DNA of 5,712 bases from positions 1 through 5,712 of the forward strand of contig CAMWMY010000093.1 of the NCBI GenBank assembly GCA_947175465.1, in the 5' to 3' direction. The notes beneath the pieces are model-generated. The model did not search any database. It saw only the letters and a program-made list of their open reading frames with translations, and was not told where the DNA came from. The position numbers and the translations under genes were made by a program. The stretch comes from an uncultured Erysipelotrichaceae bacterium (GTDB taxonomy: Bacteria > Bacillota_I > Bacilli_A > Erysipelotrichales > Erysipelotrichaceae). Shown here piece by piece: positions 5,707 to 5,712 of this stretch; position 1 is the first letter of the stretch; each line of letters opens with the position of its first letter.

Positions 5707-5712
5707 ATTTAT

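Noticed and set aside
1..5712. Mobile element, CRISPR array, tRNA/rRNA gene, riboswitch or novel defence system
   Set aside because: No inverted-repeat ends, spaced direct repeats, RNA gene sequence or unknown conserved protein was seen. Apart from about 100 bases at the left end and a few at the right, the window is covered by six well-known housekeeping genes.

Overview
The window is AT-rich and holds six complete protein genes, all on the minus strand and packed end to end with almost no intergenic DNA. In transcription order (right to left) they are rlmN, prpC (stp), prkC (stk), rsgA, rpe and thiN. This order, a ribosomal RNA methyltransferase followed by the PP2C phosphatase / PASTA kinase pair, the ribosome-assembly GTPase, ribulose-phosphate epimerase and thiamine pyrophosphokinase, is the classic Firmicutes arrangement known from Bacillus subtilis (yloN-prpC-prkC-rsgA/cpgA-rpe-thiN). 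TGA is used as a stop (rlmN, thiN), so the genetic code is the standard bacterial one. The AT-rich composition and the short kinase with three PASTA repeats suggest a low-GC Firmicute, perhaps of the Erysipelotrichia. That finer placement is an impression, not something the sequence proves.

Layout: 5712-5694 is the tail of the rlmN leader with a strong Shine-Dalgarno. rlmN occupies 5693-4644, prpC 4647-3913 (4-nt ATGA overlap), prkC 3920-2235 (8-nt overlap, GTG start), rsgA 2235-1375 (1-nt TAATG overlap), rpe 1365-700 (9-nt gap containing AGGAGG, part of which is the rsgA stop) and thiN 712-98 (13-nt overlap). A hairpin plus T-run at 112-82 ends the operon, and the thiN stop codon lies in the hairpin loop. 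Left of it, 27-53 holds a weaker hairpin plus T-run reading on the plus strand. It suggests that a convergent plus-strand gene ends at or just beyond the left edge. Nothing else coding is supported in positions 1-97.

How the genes fit together: PrkC is a membrane-anchored Ser/Thr kinase with extracellular PASTA domains that senses cell-wall or muropeptide state, and PrpC reverses its phosphorylations. RsgA (30S maturation GTPase, a known PrkC substrate in B. subtilis) and RlmN (23S rRNA/tRNA m2A methylation) link the cluster to translation. Rpe (pentose phosphate pathway) and ThiN (thiamine diphosphate, the cofactor of transketolase) are metabolic passengers that share a pathway link.

This is a conserved core-genome region. 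I see no mobile element, CRISPR array, RNA gene or undescribed system. The points worth a second look are mostly about gene junctions, start choice and the domain details of the kinase.
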